Source of the DNA: an uncultured Clostridia bacterium
Lineage (GTDB): Bacteria; Bacillota; Clostridia; Oscillospirales; Acutalibacteraceae
Reading direction: 5' to 3'
DNA: 32,483 nt
Assembly (NCBI GenBank): GCA_944383955.1
Contig: CALWRP010000028.1
Span: forward strand, 1-32,483
Part shown: positions 6,992 to 14,545 of the stretch, piece by piece
Position numbering within the stretch: position 1 is the first letter of the stretch
How the letters are laid out: each line of letters opens with the position of its first letter
Made by a program: the position numbers and the translations under genes
The notes under the pieces: generated by a model
Databases searched by the model: none
Seen by the model: the letters and a program-made list of their open reading frames with translations, nothing else
What the model was told of the DNA's origin: nothing

Positions 6992-7263
6992 CGGAACAGA
7001 CGGGAGAGCATCCCGCCGCTCTGGCGTCCCTGGGTGTAGGTCAGAGAGTCGACCTCCCCGGTGAGGGTGAGCTCTCCTGTCTCGATGTTGAGCCGGTTGA
7101 TGTGCAGGCCGCTGCCCTTGACTACCAGCTCGCCCAGATCGGTGTAGGCGACAATCGTCTGCTCGTCAAAGCTGTCCACGTTCGACACGCCGGTGGCGGT
7201 GAACGATTTCCGGTTTTCCAGAATCACGCTGTGGGGCACCTTCTGCTTTTTTTCTTCCGTCAT
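6988..7263 (-). CDS. yabP: Sporulation protein YabP
   Basis: Small soluble protein of 91 residues of the YabP family, needed for spore cortex with YabQ. The sequence MTEEKKQKVPHSVILENRKS leads into TGVSNVDSFDEQTIVAYTDLG, VVKGSGLHINRLNIETGEL and GEVDSLTY, the usual YabP core. I chose the ATG at 7263 because GGAGGG lies 7 bases upstream; the open frame extends to 7323 without homology. Its stop overlaps the GTG start of yabQ by four bases (GTGA). A sigma-E-like promoter lies about 110 bp upstream, at the end of rqcP. Its molecular role is not known. Confidence 0.92.
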   Translation of the reverse strand: MTEEKKQKVPHSVILENRKSFTATGVSNVDSFDEQTIVAYTDLGELVVKGSGLHINRLNIETGELTLTGEVDSLTYTQGRQSGGMLSRLFR

Positions 7264-7371
7264 ACACAGTCCCTCCGCTCGGCATGGTTTTCCCCGCACG
7301 GGGAATCCGCAAGGGCGGAGCACCGCTCCCGGGCCGGCCGGAAACGCTGCCCCGCCCTCGGGGGTTGGTAA

Positions 7372-7401
7372 AGTGTATGCGGGAAGGCGGGCCGATCATT
7401 C
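7372..7401 (-). promoter_or_regulatory. Candidate sigma-E-type sporulation promoter for yabP-yabQ
   Basis: On the minus strand: GAATGAT (7395-7401), 15 bp, CATACACT (7372-7379). The -10 matches the sigma-E consensus CATACAMT exactly; the -35 matches KMATATT at 5 of 7 bases. The -35 overlaps the rqcP stop codon. A hairpin TTCCCCG/CGGGGAA (7290-7305) lies in the leader. Confidence 0.55.
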
Positions 7402-7638
7402 GAGGAACTCGTAGAGCTCGCCGGCCTCCTCCTTTTTCTCGTATTCGCTCACGGAGATCACGCGGGCCTTCAGCGCGCGCGCGCCAAGCTGCACCTCCAG
7501 CACGTCGCCCACCTTCACGTCGTAGGACGCGCGCGCGGCCTTGCCGTTGACGAGCACCCGCCCGGCGTCGCAGGCCTCGTTGGCCACGGTGCGGCGCTTG
7601 ATCAGGCGGGATACCTTCAAATACTTGTCAAGTCTCAT
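7396..7638 (-). CDS. rqcP: RqcP, S4-domain ribosome-associated quality-control protein
   Basis: RNA-binding protein of 80 residues (YabO/RqcP). It joins RqcH on stalled 50S subunits and helps add C-terminal alanine tails to blocked nascent chains. The S4 fold is clear: MRLDKYLKVSRLIKRRTVAN, then ACDAGRVLVNGKAARASYDVKVGD. Length and position, downstream of mazG and before yabP, match B. subtilis yabO. GGAGGTG precedes the ATG. A hup terminator lies just upstream, so it needs read-through or an unseen promoter. Confidence 0.93.
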   Translation of the reverse strand: MRLDKYLKVSRLIKRRTVANEACDAGRVLVNGKAARASYDVKVGDVLEVQLGARALKARVISVSEYEKKEEAGELYEFLE

Positions 7639-7660
7639 CTGTTTTCACCTCCAACGCAAA

Positions 7661-7713
7661 GAAAAGGGCTGCGGACGGCGCGCTCGTGCGCGTTTTCCTG
7701 TGTCCGCAGCCCT
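7661..7713 (-). terminator. Terminator or attenuator between hup and rqcP
   Basis: A 12-bp stem AGGGCTGCGGAC (7665-7676) with GTCCGCAGCCCT (7702-7713) encloses a small GCGC hairpin. On the minus strand it is followed by TTTTC. It probably ends most hup transcripts; leak-through may feed rqcP. Confidence 0.75.
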
Positions 7714-7727
7714 GAGAAATGCTTCGC

Positions 7728-8003
7728 TTATTTCGCGACGGAATCCTTGAACGCCTTGCCGGCCTTGAAGGCGGGAACCTTGGAAGCCGGGATGGTGATC
7801 GGGGAGTTGGAACGGGGATCGCGGCCCTGACGGGCGCTGCGCGTGCGAACCTCAAACGTGCCGAAGCCAACCAGCTGCACCTTCTCCTCGGCAGCGAGAG
7901 CCTCGACAATCGTATCGATAACAGCGTTCACGGCGCTGTCTGCATCCTTCTTGGAAATGCTTGCCTTCTCCGCGACAGCGGCAATCAACTCAGTTTTGTT
8001 CAT
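7728..8003 (-). CDS. hup: HU-family histone-like DNA-binding protein
   Basis: Dimeric nucleoid protein of 91 residues that bends [23 protein letters not shown] opens the helical body; [20 protein letters not shown] with the conserved NPxT-like [20 protein letters not shown] makes the beta arms. The Pro at the arm tip is replaced within RSNSPITI, where Asn-Ser-Pro stands for Asn-Pro. The ATG at 8003 follows GGAGGTC; the frame opens five codons earlier at a GTG that overlaps that ribosome binding site. A leader hairpin CGGAG/CTCCG (8036-8051) lies upstream. It sits between mazG and rqcP, a common Clostridia arrangement. Confidence 0.97.
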   Translation of the reverse strand: MNKTELIAAVAEKASISKKDADSAVNAVIDTIVEALAAEEKVQLVGFGTFEVRTRSARQGRDPRSNSPITIPASKVPAFKAGKAFKDSVAK

Positions 8004-8062
8004 TCTTTTGACCTCCACATTGTTTATTAATTATCGGAGCGGAATCTCCGAAAATTACCGTG

Positions 8063-8764
8063 TTATGCCTTTCCCTCCTGTTCGGCGAGCTCCGCGATGA
8101 AAGCGTCGCTTCTCCGCGTCAGGGCTTCCTCGGACTCGACGCCCAGCGCCTCTCCCAGACCGGCCGCCGCAAAAAGCAGCTGCCCGAGCAGCGCCGTCTT
8201 CTCCTCCTGCGTCCCGGCGTTCTCCAGAGCGGCCAGGGCCTCACGCGCCTCGGCAGCACAGCCCTGCGCCGTGACGGGAACGGACGAGACGGCCTTATGG
8301 CGCAGCTTCTGCGCGCGCATGAGGGCGGGCAGCGTTCTCGCCACGCTCTCGAGCACCTCCGTCTGCGACTTCTGGTGCTTCGACGCCTTCTTGATCGCGT
8401 CCCAATTGCGCAGCACGTCCCCCGTGCCGCTGACCGTGACGTCGCCAAACACGTGCGGATGGCGCAGAATCATCTTGCGCACCACGCCGTCCGTGATGTC
8501 GTCGAAGGAGAAGGAACCCTTCTCCTGCTCGAGCTGCGCGTGAAAGACCACCTGAAAGAGAACGTCCCCGAGCTCTTCCTTGAGAAGCTCCGTATCGCCG
8601 GTGTCGATGGCCTCCACCGCCTCATACGTTTCCTCGAGAAAGCACTGGCGAATCGACTGATGCGTCTGCTCCCTGTCCCACGGGCAGCCATCCGGCGCGC
8701 GCAGGCGGCGCATGACCTCGAGCAGATCCTCCATCGTGTACGTTTCCTTTTCGACAAATCTCAA
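8063..8764 (-). CDS. mazG: MazG nucleoside triphosphate pyrophosphohydrolase
   Basis: Hydrolyses (d)NTPs to monophosphate and pyrophosphate, clearing damaged or excess nucleotides. The 233-residue protein has the MazG signature RLRAPDGCPWDREQTHQSIR and the metal motif EETYEA with EELGDVLFQVVFHAQ, then RHPHVFG and NWDAIKK. A second, degenerate MazG half follows. It equals the C-terminal half of B. subtilis YabN; the N-terminal methyltransferase-like half is absent. The start is either TTG at 8764 (GAGGG upstream) or ATG at 8734 (AAGGAA upstream). It begins 40 bp after the flippase gene. Confidence 0.93.
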   Translation of the reverse strand: MRFVEKETYTMEDLLEVMRRLRAPDGCPWDREQTHQSIRQCFLEETYEAVEAIDTGDTELLKEELGDVLFQVVFHAQLEQEKGSFSFDDITDGVVRKMILRHPHVFGDVTVSGTGDVLRNWDAIKKASKHQKSQTEVLESVARTLPALMRAQKLRHKAVSSVPVTAQGCAAEAREALAALENAGTQEEKTALLGQLLFAAAGLGEALGVESEEALTRRSDAFIAELAEQEGKA

Positions 8765-8804
8765 GGCGCAATCCCTCGCATATCATCACAGTTTAGAGTT
8801 TATT

Positions 8805-10535
8805 TTACCCTATCCAGTGATGTTTTTCAAGTATCTTTCTTATTTTTTCTGTGCCGGGCAGGGCTTCCAGATCCGATTTTTTTAAAATTCGCAGGAACAG
8901 GACGCAAAATACATAGGTGAGGCAAAAAACTGCGATCGCCGGCAGCGCCTCGAGGCCGCCTGCAAGCACGCGCCGGGCCAAACGCGCCGTCTGCCAGCCC
9001 GCCGCGCAGGCGAATATCGCCGCCAGACAGGGCTTGCCAAACAGGCTGAACAGCCTCAGCTGCATTCCCGTCTCCCTGCCGAGAGCGGCCAGGCCGAAGA
9101 AGGTGAGAAAGAAATAGCAGACAAGCGTGCCGAAGCCCGCGCCCATCACGTTGATCTCCGGGATCCCGGTGAGCGTGTAGTTGAAGGCAATCTTGAGCAC
9201 CAGGCCGACGCACAGGAGCTTCACCGGCAGATCGACGCGCCCCACCGCCTGCAGCATGCTGTTCACGGGAATGTTGGCCGCAGCGAAAATGGAGCCGAGC
9301 CCGAGCAGCACCAGGATCCTGCCGGTGATCGGATTGTAGCCGAGCAGGGCGGCAATGGGATCCGAGAGGACCGAGAGCGCCATCCCCGCCGGGACCGTGA
9401 TCAGGGCGACGATGCGCAGCACATTCTCCACGCTGCGCTCGAGCTTGGCGCGGCTGCCGCTCGTCCAGGCCGCCGTGACGCTGGGCAGGGCGGAGACGCC
9501 GAAGGCCTGGGTGAGGGCGGGCACCAGCATGAAGAGCGTGAGCGCGTTCGTATAGCAGCCGAAGAGAGCCGTGGGCACCCTGCCCTGGGCGATATCCTCG
9601 GCGCGCAGAAAGCTGCCGTACATGCCGAGGAGAACGGAGCCGTTCTCCTCCATCACCGCCGTGACGCGGTTCTGCAGAAAGGCGGTGTCCACAAGGCTGG
9701 AGAGGTTGACGGCTAAAGCGCCGAGCGCCACCGGGATCGAGGTGCGCACCAGTGAGCGCACCAGAACCCGCCTGCGCGGCGGGACGGGGGCCGCCGCCAG
9801 CTGCTCGCCGGTGATGCCGTCCCCGCGCAGGCGGTGGTAGAGCCACAGCAGAAGAAAGCTGACGACGGAGCCCACCGTGACGCCGAGGATCGCCCCCGCC
9901 GCCGCCCAGGGCAGGGCCGCCGAGCGGCCGTACTCCGCAGACGCGGCGGGCTGGCCGAACACCGTTCCCGAGGCGGAGAACTCCTCCATCGCCGCATCCA
10001 TCACACGGCAGGCGGCAAACAGGCCGAGGATCAGCTTGCACAGCGCCTCCGCCACCTCGGAAAAGGCCGTCGGCCGCATGTCGCCGAGGCCCTCATAGTA
10101 GCCTCGGTAAATCGCCGAGAGCGAGCCGAAGAGGACGGCAGGCGCGAGAGCGTAGACAGCCGGCAGGGCGTTCTGGTCGCCGCTGTTGATGAAGGCCAGA
10201 AACGGCGCGGCGCCGAGGATCATCAGCGCGCAGGCCAGCGTGCCGAGCGTGAGGAAAATCGGGATGGAAACGGCGTGCAGGCGGCGCACATCGCGGAACC
10301 GCTTGCGCTCCAGGCTTTCGGAAACCATGCGCGCGATCGCGACCGGAAAGCCCGCCGTCGCCAGGCTGAAAATGGGATGGTAGATGGTGTACGCCGTGCC
10401 GAAATAGCCCATGCCCACGTCGCCGATCACCGCGTTGAGCGGAATCTTGAACAGGGCCCCGATCACCTTCACAATGCCGACGGCCAGCAGGAGAATCAAC
10501 GCTCCTCCCAGAAATCCCTGGCTTCTCCGCTTCAT
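8805..10535 (-). CDS. Polysaccharide/lipid-II-type flippase, SpoVB/YabM family (MATE/MOP superfamily)
   Basis: Multi-pass membrane transporter of 576 residues with about 14 helices. The start is MKRRSQGFLGGALILLLAVG, followed by KVIGALFKIPLNAVIGDVGMG and YTIYHPIFSLATAGFPVAIARMVSE, typical of SpoVB/YabM proteins that flip lipid-linked wall precursors. I chose the ATG at 10535 (GGGAG about 8 bases upstream); the frame continues to 10694 with no homology. Gene order flippase-mazG-rqcP-yabP-yabQ-divIC matches B. subtilis yabM-yabN-yabO onward, so this is the yabM position. SpoVB itself is needed for cortex synthesis. Which lipid is moved is not shown. Confidence 0.88.
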   Translation of the reverse strand: MKRRSQGFLGGALILLLAVGIVKVIGALFKIPLNAVIGDVGMGYFGTAYTIYHPIFSLATAGFPVAIARMVSESLERKRFRDVRRLHAVSIPIFLTLGTLACALMILGAAPFLAFINSGDQNALPAVYALAPAVLFGSLSAIYRGYYEGLGDMRPTAFSEVAEALCKLILGLFAACRVMDAAMEEFSASGTVFGQPAASAEYGRSAALPWAAAGAILGVTVGSVVSFLLLWLYHRLRGDGITGEQLAAAPVPPRRRVLVRSLVRTSIPVALGALAVNLSSLVDTAFLQNRVTAVMEENGSVLLGMYGSFLRAEDIAQGRVPTALFGCYTNALTLFMLVPALTQAFGVSALPSVTAAWTSGSRAKLERSVENVLRIVALITVPAGMALSVLSDPIAALLGYNPITGRILVLLGLGSIFAAANIPVNSMLQAVGRVDLPVKLLCVGLVLKIAFNYTLTGIPEINVMGAGFGTLVCYFFLTFFGLAALGRETGMQLRLFSLFGKPCLAAIFACAAGWQTARLARRVLAGGLEALPAIAVFCLTYVFCVLFLRILKKSDLEALPGTEKIRKILEKHHWIG

Positions 10536-10576
10536 CCTCGCCTCTCCCCGCTTTCCCGCGCCCAGGCGCTTTTTTT

Positions 10577-10606
10577 CATGTATACGGCCCGGCGCAGGGC
10601 GATATG
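10577..10606 (-). promoter_or_regulatory. Weak sporulation-promoter-like motif before the flippase gene
   Basis: On the minus strand: CATATC (10601-10606), 16 bp, TATACATG (10577-10584). It resembles sigma-E boxes but the spacing is slightly long. Low confidence. Confidence 0.2.
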
Positions 10607-10690
10607 CCGGGCGGGGCGCGCACGGAGCGGGAAGCAAAAAACGCGGCCGGCGCAAGCGGGCAAAACCGCGGCTGCCTGCAAAACGAAAAC

Positions 10691-10748
10691 ACAAAAAGAG
10701 AAGCGATCCCGAAAAGAAGCCGCTTTCGCTTCCTTTCAGGATCGCTTC
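10691..10748 (-). terminator. Intrinsic terminator after the MazG-like gene
   Basis: GAAGCGATCC (10700-10709) pairs with GGATCGCTTC (10739-10748), with an inner GAAGC/GCTTC stem. On the minus strand the stem is followed by TCTTTTTGTGTTTT. It closes the secG-rnr operon. Confidence 0.8.
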
Positions 10749-10792
10749 CGCATGGCGCTATGATGGGGCGCCCGACAGCGGGCGGGGAGCGC

Positions 10793-11119
10793 TCACCAGC
10801 GCTCCATGTTCGTGCGGTATTTCTTGCGGTAGGCTTCGCCGATCTCCTCCGGGGTGACGGAGTAGCAGAGCATGACGTCGTTGAAATACATCAGGACGTC
10901 GCACAGCTCCTCCACAAAGTGGGCGCGCGTCGGCTCATCCTCCATGATGCGCTCGTCGCCGCGCTTTTTGACGACGTCCGCGACCTCTCCGGCCTCGGCC
11001 ATCATCCACAGCAGATGATCGCGGCCCACGCGCGGGGAAAGCGGGCCCCATTTTTCCTCATATTTCGCGTGCAGGCTCTTCTGCGCCTGCTGCATCTCCT
11101 CAAAGCCGAAATCGCTCAC
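10793..11119 (-). CDS. MazG-like nucleotide pyrophosphohydrolase
   Basis: All-alpha NTP pyrophosphohydrolase of 108 residues, shorter than MazG. The metal motif is split over helices as in the family: WMMAEAGEVADVVKKR (ExxE) and HFVEELCDVLMYFNDVM (EExxD). The C-terminus is EEIGEAYRKKYRTNMERW. The start is GTG at 11119 with AGGAGAG upstream. It is the last gene of the secG-rnr-histidinol phosphatase group and is followed by a terminator. The nucleotide cleaned is unknown. It is the second MazG-fold enzyme within 3 kb. Confidence 0.85.
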   Translation of the reverse strand: MSDFGFEEMQQAQKSLHAKYEEKWGPLSPRVGRDHLLWMMAEAGEVADVVKKRGDERIMEDEPTRAHFVEELCDVLMYFNDVMLCYSVTPEEIGEAYRKKYRTNMERW

Positions 11120-11208
11120 GGTTGTCTCTCCTTTTCCTGTTTACTCCGCACAACGGCGCTCTGCCCGGCGCGCTCCTTCCTCCGGAGAACACGGCGGCAA
11201 GGCATAAC

Positions 11209-12018
11209 TCAGAAGGGGCGCAGCTCCGGCTTGCCGCCCCTGAACACCGCATAGTGCGAAAAGCCGAGCGAGGGAAGCAGCTCCGCGAGCAGCGGAAACG
11301 CGCGGGCCACGTCGGCGGGCGCGTGGGCGTCGGAGCCGATGGTGATGAGCTCGCCGCCGAGCGCGCGGTAGGCGCGCAGCACGTCGAGATGCGGGTTCGG
11401 CTGGCCGAGGCCGTAGCGGTAGCCGCCGGTGTTGACCTCGAGGGCCTTTCCGCTCTCGATGAGGACGCGCAGCGCCGGCTCGAGAACCTCGCGGTATTTT
11501 TCATAGGAATAGCGCTCGTTGCGGTGCGGCCCGTAGCGCACAATGTAGTCGAGGTGGGCGTAGGTGTGGAACGAGGAGAAGGCCTCCACGTTGGCCGGCA
11601 CCGTGCGGAAGTAGGAGGCGTACGCCTCCTCCTCCGAGACGCCCTCGAAGAAGGAGGGGTCGTATGGATCGCGGCCGTCCACCAGATGGGAGGAGGCTAT
11701 CACGAAATCGAACGGCCAGGCGCGCACAACGGCCTCGCAGCGCTCGCCGAGATACGGCATCATGCCCAGCTCAATGCCGAACAGCACCTCGATTTTACCG
11801 CGCCAGCGCTCCCGCAGCTCGAACAGCTTCTCCTGATAGGCGGGCAGATCGACGAGGAAAACCTCCTTGCCGTCCTCGGGCGGGTAGTCGTAGTCGAGGT
11901 GCTCGGTGAAGCAGACGGTGCGCAGCCCCTTTTGAATCGCGGCCTCGATCATCGACTCCATAGAGGCCTCGGAGTCGGTGGAAAATTGAGTGTGCAGGTG
12001 ACAGTCGGCTGTAATCAC
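11209..12018 (-). CDS. hisK: PHP-domain histidinol phosphatase
   Basis: Metal-dependent phosphatase of 269 residues, HisK/HisJ type, which would remove phosphate from L-histidinol phosphate in histidine synthesis. PHP metal motifs are present: DCHLHTQFSTDSEA at the N-terminus, FTEHLDY, GIELG, ASSHLVDG, HLDYIVRYG, and IGSDAHAP near the C-terminus. The start is GTG at 12018 with AGGAGG 8 bases before it. No other his gene is nearby, so the substrate could be another phosphate ester. It lies 40 bp after rnr and is likely co-transcribed. Confidence 0.85.
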   Translation of the reverse strand: MITADCHLHTQFSTDSEASMESMIEAAIQKGLRTVCFTEHLDYDYPPEDGKEVFLVDLPAYQEKLFELRERWRGKIEVLFGIELGMMPYLGERCEAVVRAWPFDFVIASSHLVDGRDPYDPSFFEGVSEEEAYASYFRTVPANVEAFSSFHTYAHLDYIVRYGPHRNERYSYEKYREVLEPALRVLIESGKALEVNTGGYRYGLGQPNPHLDVLRAYRALGGELITIGSDAHAPADVARAFPLLAELLPSLGFSHYAVFRGGKPELRPF

Positions 12019-12057
12019 GGCAAAATCCTCCTTCCGGAATGCGGAACGGTTTATCGT

Positions 12058-14088
12058 TTACTCCTGCGGATCGTAGGCAAAATCAATGCGGCCGCTGGAG
12101 ACATCCGCGGCCACGGCCTTCACGGGAAGCTCCTGGCCGATGGTCAGGCGGCGGCCCGTCGTCTCGTCCACCTGAGAGACGACGCCGTCGAAGCGGAAAT
12201 GGGCGTTGGGGAAGCTCTCCACCGGCACAAAGCCCTCCACGGTGTTCGGCAGCTGCACGAAAACGCCGCGCATGGTGACACCGCTGATGATGCCGAGGAA
12301 GTGCTCGCCGAGGTGGGCGTGCATATATTCCGCCATGTAGCAGTCCTCCGCGCTGCGCTCCGCCGTCATGGCGCGCACCTCGCACTCCGAGGACTGGGAT
12401 GCCGACTGCTGCACAAAGCTCTGGAAGCGGGCCACGCACTCACCGCGGTTCTGCGTCTCCAGCCACAGAGACAGAATGCGGTGGATGGAGGTATCCGGAT
12501 AGCGGCGGATGGGCGAGGTGAAATGGCAGTAGTCTGCGAGGGCCAGGCCGAAGTGGCCGATCGGCGCGGTGTCGTAGCGCGCCTTCGCCATCGTGCGCAG
12601 AATCTGATGGGAGATGACGCGCTCGGAGGTTGTGCCCTCCGCCTGGCGCATCACGGCGGCCAGATCCGCCGTCTTCACGTCGCCGCGGTGCTCGAGCGGC
12701 TTCGCGGAAAATCCCAGGGCCGTCACCAGATCGGCGAGGCTGTCCACGCGGTCGGGGTTCGGCTTCTCATGGACGCGGTAGACGAACGGGAGCTCGTGCT
12801 TCTCGGCGAGCATGGCGGCGGCGCGGTTGGCCATGATCATCAGCTGCTCGATCATCTGCTCGCTCTCCCCCGTCGTGTGGGGGTTGACGTCGATGCACAC
12901 GCCGTTCTCATCGACGGTGAAAACGGACTCGCTGCTCGCCAGATCGACCGTGCCGTTCTCCTTCGACTTGCGGCGCAGCAGGTCGGCCAGCTTTCTCGCC
13001 ATGCTCAGAGAGCGCAGCACGGGCGCGTATTTCTCCTTGAGCTCCTTGGACGCCTTGCCCGCGAAGATCTCGTTGACCTCTGCGTAAACGCCGCGCACCT
13101 TGGAGTGAATCACGGATTTGTGGAACTCGTACTTCTCGATGTTGCCGTCGAGGTCGATCCAGATGAGGGCGGAGAACGTCAGCTTGTCCTCGCCCGCGTT
13201 GAGCGAGCAGACGCCGTTCGAGAGCTCCTCCGGCAGCATCGGAATCACGCGGTCGGCAAAATAGACGGACGTGCCGCGCTCCATGGCCTCGCAGTCAATC
13301 GCGCTGCCGGGGCGCACATAGTGGGAGACGTCCGCGATGTGCACGCCGAGCTTGTAGCCCGTTTTGGTCCGCGAGACGGAGATCGCGTCGTCGAGATCCT
13401 TGGCCGAGGCGCTGTCGATGGTGCAGATCGCGGCGTCGCGCAGATCGAGGCGGCCCTTGAGCTCCTCGGGCAGGATTTTGCGATCCTTGAGCTTCGCGGC
13501 CTCGGCGCGCACCTCCTCCGGGAACTCGCGGCGGATGCGGTTCTCGTCGATGATCGCCTCGGCGCAGACGCGGGCGGAATCGCCGCGGCCGTAGAGCTTG
13601 AGCACACGGCCGAGATACTCGCCGTGGCTTCCGGGGACGACCTCCACCTGCACCTTGTCGCCGTCGTGCAGGCCGGTCAGGCTGCCCTTCGCCAGCGGAA
13701 GAGCGTAGCGCAGGGCGGCGTCCGCGTGAAAGAGGGTGCCGTATTCGTCGCGGCGGAGCGTGCCCGTGAGAAAGCGCGAGCCCTCGGCAGTGATCTCTCC
13801 CACCTCCGCGCTCGGCCCCTTCTCCTGCTGCACGATGTTCGTCAGAACGACGCTGTCGCCGAGAAAAGCCCCGTGCAGCCGGTCGGCGTGGATGAACATG
13901 TCCTCTCCCCCGTCGTCCGGACGGGCAAACGCGAAATTGCGGGAGAGCGACACAATGCGCCCGGGAACCTTTTTCTTCTCCGCCGGCTGAGCCGGACGCT
14001 CGCCCAGGTGAAAGCTCGTCGTCTGCGGGCGGCGGACCGCCTGGGGACGGGAGCCGCCGGATTGTTTTCCTCTGAATTTCTTGCTCAT
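12058..14088 (-). CDS. rnr: Ribonuclease R
   Basis: Processive 3'-5' exoribonuclease of 676 residues that degrades structured RNA and assists rRNA and tmRNA quality control. Order: a basic low-complexity head (1-40), cold-shock domains (about 42-150, RIVSLSRNFAFARP, DMFIHADRL), the RNB catalytic domain with metal Asp cluster TIDSASAKDLDDA (Asp225, Asp231, Asp233, Asp234) and HIADVSHYV, and a C-terminal S1 domain (FLGIISGVTMRGVFVQLPN). The usual Lys-rich tail after S1 is missing; the protein ends AYDPQE. The ATG at 14088 follows GGAGGAAAT; the frame stays open upstream through secG but is not coding there. It is downstream of secG, the usual Firmicutes order; smpB, often next, is absent. Confidence 0.96.
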   Translation of the reverse strand: MSKKFRGKQSGGSRPQAVRRPQTTSFHLGERPAQPAEKKKVPGRIVSLSRNFAFARPDDGGEDMFIHADRLHGAFLGDSVVLTNIVQQEKGPSAEVGEITAEGSRFLTGTLRRDEYGTLFHADAALRYALPLAKGSLTGLHDGDKVQVEVVPGSHGEYLGRVLKLYGRGDSARVCAEAIIDENRIRREFPEEVRAEAAKLKDRKILPEELKGRLDLRDAAICTIDSASAKDLDDAISVSRTKTGYKLGVHIADVSHYVRPGSAIDCEAMERGTSVYFADRVIPMLPEELSNGVCSLNAGEDKLTFSALIWIDLDGNIEKYEFHKSVIHSKVRGVYAEVNEIFAGKASKELKEKYAPVLRSLSMARKLADLLRRKSKENGTVDLASSESVFTVDENGVCIDVNPHTTGESEQMIEQLMIMANRAAAMLAEKHELPFVYRVHEKPNPDRVDSLADLVTALGFSAKPLEHRGDVKTADLAAVMRQAEGTTSERVISHQILRTMAKARYDTAPIGHFGLALADYCHFTSPIRRYPDTSIHRILSLWLETQNRGECVARFQSFVQQSASQSSECEVRAMTAERSAEDCYMAEYMHAHLGEHFLGIISGVTMRGVFVQLPNTVEGFVPVESFPNAHFRFDGVVSQVDETTGRRLTIGQELPVKAVAADVSSGRIDFAYDPQE

Positions 14089-14190
14089 ATTTCCTCCATC
14101 TTCACACACTGGCCTTCCGCCCCGCCTGTGCGGAGCCGGGCCGCCGATCGCGCGGCTTGCCGCTATCCACGTCGTTTTTTCAGGAAGCAA

Positions 14191-14219
14191 AGAAAGCCCC
14201 CCGCCTTGCGACGGGGGGC
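14191..14219 (-). terminator. Hairpin terminator/attenuator between secG and rnr
   Basis: GCCCCCCG (14196-14203) pairs with CGGGGGGC (14212-14219) around an 8-nt loop. On the minus strand TTTCTTTGC follows. The T tract is interrupted, so partial read-through into rnr is likely. Confidence 0.65.
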
Positions 14220-14228
14220 CGATCGTCT

Positions 14229-14477
14229 TTATTTGGAAAAGAACAGGAAGATGTTGATCGCAACCACCAGGGCAAAGAAGCCGATGGTGATTACTTTCGT
14301 CCATCTTGCCAAAAACGCATCGACCGAGCGGGCCTTGTTCTTGGAAAAGAACGTGTCCGCGCCGCCGGTGATAGCGCCCACATTCTGCTGATGGCCTTCC
14401 TGCAGAATTACAATGACCGTAATCGCAATGGAAAACAACAGAAGGATGACCCCAAAGACAATCTGGATAGCTGGCAT
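14229..14477 (-). CDS. secG: Protein translocase subunit SecG
   Basis: Small membrane subunit of the SecYEG channel, 82 residues, with two helices: IQIVFGVILLLFSIAITVIVILQ (about 4-26) and ITIGFFALVVAINIFLFF (about 63-80). Between them lies the conserved cytoplasmic loop LQEGHQQNVGAITGGADTFF. GGAGGTGCC precedes the ATG. It has a good promoter at 14516-14544 and is followed by rnr, the usual Firmicutes neighbour. Confidence 0.96.
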   Translation of the reverse strand: MPAIQIVFGVILLLFSIAITVIVILQEGHQQNVGAITGGADTFFSKNKARSVDAFLARWTKVITIGFFALVVAINIFLFFSK

Positions 14478-14515
14478 AAGGCACCTCCGAAAAGCATATT
14501 ATTCGATCTTAGAAC

Positions 14516-14544
14516 ATCATAGCACAATCCCCGGAGGTTTGCAA
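14516..14544 (-). promoter_or_regulatory. Sigma-A-type promoter for secG-rnr
   Basis: On the minus strand: TTGCAA (14539-14544), 17 bp, TATGAT (14516-14521). It lies directly after the symporter stop codon. Confidence 0.7.
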
Positions 14545-14545
14545 G

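Noticed and set aside
11122-14391. Plus-strand open frame of over 1,000 codons opposite rnr and secG
   Set aside because: GC-rich third-position bias keeps the antisense frame open. Its composition is Arg/His/Ala-rich without domains, and rnr is clear on the other strand.
14089-14484. Extension of RNase R upstream into secG
   Set aside because: That part is secG in another frame, and the ATG at 14088 has a good ribosome binding site.
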